Assembly: GCA_027315045.1 (NCBI GenBank) | Contig: DAHUZS010000109.1 | Coordinates: 20,215-84,214 of the forward strand | From: Acidimicrobiaceae bacterium | GTDB taxonomy: Bacteria > Actinomycetota > Acidimicrobiia > Acidimicrobiales > RAAP-2 | Reading direction: 5' to 3' | DNA length: 64,000 nt | Shown here: piece after piece, positions 62,433-64,000 of the stretch | Position numbering within the stretch: the first letter of the stretch is position 1 | How the letters are laid out: each line of letters begins with the position of its first letter | Position numbers and translations under genes: made by a program | The notes under the pieces: generated by a model | Told to the model about the DNA's origin: nothing | What the model saw: only the letters and a program-made list of their open reading frames with translations | The model's database searches: none

Positions 62433-63358
62433 CCGCCGGCCGCCTGGGTCGGGCGGCCCGGCCGGAGCAGGTAGCAGCGGTCGACGTGATCGACGACGAA
62501 CCCGAGGGAGTGGTAGAGGGCGAGAGCGCCCTCGTTAGCCCGGTCGACGTAGAGCATGCCCACCTCGGCGTGGGCGCTCAGCCAGTCGAGCCCGGCGACC
62601 GCGAGGATCCGGCCCAGCCCGCGGCCCTGGAAGTCCGGGTCCACCGAGATCACGTAGATCTCGCCGAGCACCGGGGCGTGGTCGCGGTGGACCTTGGTCC
62701 AGCACGACCCGGCCAAGCGGCCGTCGACCTCGACCAGGACGAACCCGTCGGGGTTGAACCACGGCGCCCCCTCCCGGCGCCGCAAGGTCTCGAGGTCCCA
62801 GGCACCCTGCTCGGGATGGGCGGCGAAGGCCCGGTTGTTCACCTCGAGCCACGCCGCCTCGTCGGTCCCGGGCAGGAACGGCCGCAGGACGAAGGCCCGG
62901 TCGACCTCCGGTCGCTCGACCGCCAGGGGGAGCGGTGCCCGCAGCTGGAGCAGGTCTCGTTCGACGCCGAAGCCGAGTGACATCGGGGCGTCGTCGTCGG
63001 CCGGGGTGTGGCAATAGGTCCAGTGGCGGACCTCGGTCGTCGGCGGTCGGCGGGCCTGGGCCAGGCCGGCCGACAGGAGCGCTCGACGAGCCTTTTCTCG
63101 ACCCGGTGCCACCACCACCTCGACCGTGACCGAGGTGCCGTGCCGTTCGAGCCGGGCGTAGCCGTCGACCGTCCCGTCGCGATGAACGAGATCGTCGGCG
63201 CCGGCGCCGGCCCGCCAGGCGAGCAGGCTGGGCTCGCCCATGGCCGGATGGCCCGAGACCTCGGCCACGAGCGACAGGAGTTCGTCGACCTGACGACGGG
63301 CGTCGGGATCCTCTGGGTCCAGCTCGACGACGCCGCTTCGATGGGCGTCCGGAGACAC
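62390..63358 (-). CDS. mshD: Mycothiol synthase (two GNAT domains)
   Basis: 322 residues from the GTG at 63356-63358. Two acetyltransferase domains: a divergent N-terminal one (about 20-150) and an active C-terminal one with VEVDGRLAGSCWTKVHRDH, LGEIYVISVDPDFQGRGLGR (acetyl-CoA loop V-x-P-x-x-Q-G-x-G) and LYVDRANEGALALYHSLGF. FNPDGFVLVE and WTKVH are MshD-typical. It acetylates Cys-GlcN-Ins to finish mycothiol. mshA, mshB and mca are not in the window. TAGGGT (63365-63370, minus) ends six bases before the start. Confidence 0.92.
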   Translation of the reverse strand: MSPDAHRSGVVELDPEDPDARRQVDELLSLVAEVSGHPAMGEPSLLAWRAGAGADDLVHRDGTVDGYARLERHGTSVTVEVVVAPGREKARRALLSAGLAQARRPPTTEVRHWTYCHTPADDDAPMSLGFGVERDLLQLRAPLPLAVERPEVDRAFVLRPFLPGTDEAAWLEVNNRAFAAHPEQGAWDLETLRRREGAPWFNPDGFVLVEVDGRLAGSCWTKVHRDHAPVLGEIYVISVDPDFQGRGLGRILAVAGLDWLSAHAEVGMLYVDRANEGALALYHSLGFVVDHVDRCYLLRPGRPTQAAGGYAPVPTPTSRPTP

Positions 63359-63364
63359 GTTGGC

Positions 63365-63370
63365 ACCCTA
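63365..63370 (-). promoter_or_regulatory. Predicted -10 box of mshD
   Basis: TAGGGT on the minus strand ends six bases before the mshD GTG (GCCAAC between), predicting a leaderless message. Confidence 0.45.
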
Positions 63371-63419
63371 CCGGGCGTCGATCGGCGCATTCGAAGCGGG
63401 CCGCCACGAGCGACCCCGA

Positions 63420-63425
63420 TATCGT
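63420..63425 (+). promoter_or_regulatory. Predicted -10 box of nth
   Basis: TATCGT ends nine bases before the nth ATG, leaving at most a two- or three-base leader. Confidence 0.35.
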
Positions 63426-63434
63426 TCGTCGGGC

Positions 63435-64000
63435 ATGGCGCAAGAGGAGCCGGGAGCGAGGGCCCGGAGGACGAGGGCCCGTACGGTCGCCGCCCGGCTG
63501 GCCGAGACCTACCCGGGCAGTGCCCGCGCGCTCTGCGCCCTACGTTTCGAGACGCCATTCCAGCTGCTGGCGGCAACCATCCTCTCGGCCCAGAGCACCG
63601 ACGTCCGGGTGAACATGGTGACCCCGACGCTGTTCGCTGCCTACCCCGATGCGGCCAGCCTGGCCGATGCCGATCCCGAGGCGGTCGAGGAGATCGTCCG
63701 CTCGACCGGGTTCTTCCGGGCCAAGACCAAGAGCCTGATCGGCATGGCGGCCGCGGTGGTGGAGCGGTTCGGCGGCGAGGTGCCCACCGAGATGGACGCG
63801 CTCGTGACCCTGCCCGGCGTGGGCCGCAAGACCGCCAACGTGCTCCGGAGCGTGGCGTTCGACCTGCCCGGCCTCCCGGTGGACACCCATGTGGGCCGCC
63901 TCACCCGCCGGCTCGGGCTGACCACGGCCACCGACCCGGTGAAGGTGGAGACCGAGGTGTCGTCGCTCGTCACCAAAGAAGAGCTCGGGCCGCTCAGTCT
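63435..64000 (+). CDS. nth: Endonuclease III, 5' part
   Basis: At least 188 residues, cut by the window end. The HhH-GPD fold is clear: FETPFQLLAATILSAQSTDV and [56 protein letters not shown] (helix-hairpin-helix with the catalytic lysine) and LPVDTHVGRLTRRLGL (catalytic aspartate). The iron-sulfur cluster ligands expected near the C-terminus lie outside. It removes oxidised pyrimidines and nicks the abasic site. It is divergent from mshD with 76 bases between. Confidence 0.95.
   Translation, partial: MAQEEPGARARRTRARTVAARLAETYPGSARALCALRFETPFQLLAATILSAQSTDVRVNMVTPTLFAAYPDAASLADADPEAVEEIVRSTGFFRAKTKSLIGMAAAVVERFGGEVPTEMDALVTLPGVGRKTANVLRSVAFDLPGLPVDTHVGRLTRRLGLTTATDPVKVETEVSSLVTKEELGPLS

Overview
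The window is about 72% G+C and reads as chromosomal DNA of a high-GC actinobacterium. The evidence for this is frequent GTG starts, dense GTGA/ATGA overlaps, mycothiol genes (a MshC-type ligase, MshD), phosphatidylinositol mannoside genes (pgsA, patA, pimA), a polyprenol-phosphate mannose synthase, an InhA-type enoyl reductase, a predicted F420:NADP reductase and a fused ChlI/ChlD chelatase subunit. The gene order thrS-HIT-pgsA-patA-pimA ... pdxS-pdxT-yebC-ruvCAB-yajC-secDF-rel-hisS-aspS-rarA-alaS-ruvX-mltG-aroE broadly matches mycobacteria, but several genes and intergenic stretches differ. An Acidimicrobiia-like lineage is my best guess; no species can be named from sequence alone. I saw no tRNA, rRNA, CRISPR array, insertion sequence or prophage.

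Layout. 1-2.9 kb: a cut-off phosphotransferase, then a fumarylacetoacetase-family hydrolase, a broken mycothiol-dependent maleylpyruvate isomerase and a metallo-beta-lactamase-fold hydrolase, which look like the remains of a gentisate-type aromatic pathway. 2.9-15.5 kb: cobalamin genes. cobB and cobO lie on the minus strand. A cobalamin riboswitch then precedes seven overlapping plus-strand genes, cobU-cobS-cobD-cobC-cobQ-cobN-chlID. 15.5-18.2 kb: fabI (minus), an F420:NADP oxidoreductase and a MshC-type ligase. 18.3-27.1 kb: thrS, HIT, an EF-G-like GTPase (minus), the phosphatidylinositol mannoside genes and an M48 protease. 27.1-27.8 kb: two decayed genes, one of them a cupin. 27.9-36.0 kb: PLP synthase, yebC, ruvCAB and the Sec auxiliary genes. 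36.1-47.8 kb: a long overlapping run of rel, hisS, aspS, rarA, alaS, ruvX, mltG and aroE. 47.8-58.7 kb: mscS, two SEDS-family genes (rodA, ftsW-like), a bifunctional nuclease, ppk, a flippase-like membrane protein, ppm1 and a two-component system. 58.6-64 kb: menaquinone genes menF and menG, a MaoC hydratase, a small membrane protein, a VIT-family transporter, mshD and the start of nth.

How they work together. Most genes are housekeeping: cofactor supply (B12, PLP, menaquinone, mycothiol), envelope assembly (PI mannosides, Sec, SEDS proteins, MltG), aminoacylation with the stringent response, and recombination repair. I found no convincing new multi-gene system. The points most worth a second look are a recurrent TAnnnT box placed 6-9 bases before start codons (predicted leaderless mRNAs), three or four decaying genes, an AspRS with the residues of a non-discriminating enzyme, and several proteins with unusual residues or insertions (PgsA, EF-G-like, PPK1, FtsW-like, response regulator).
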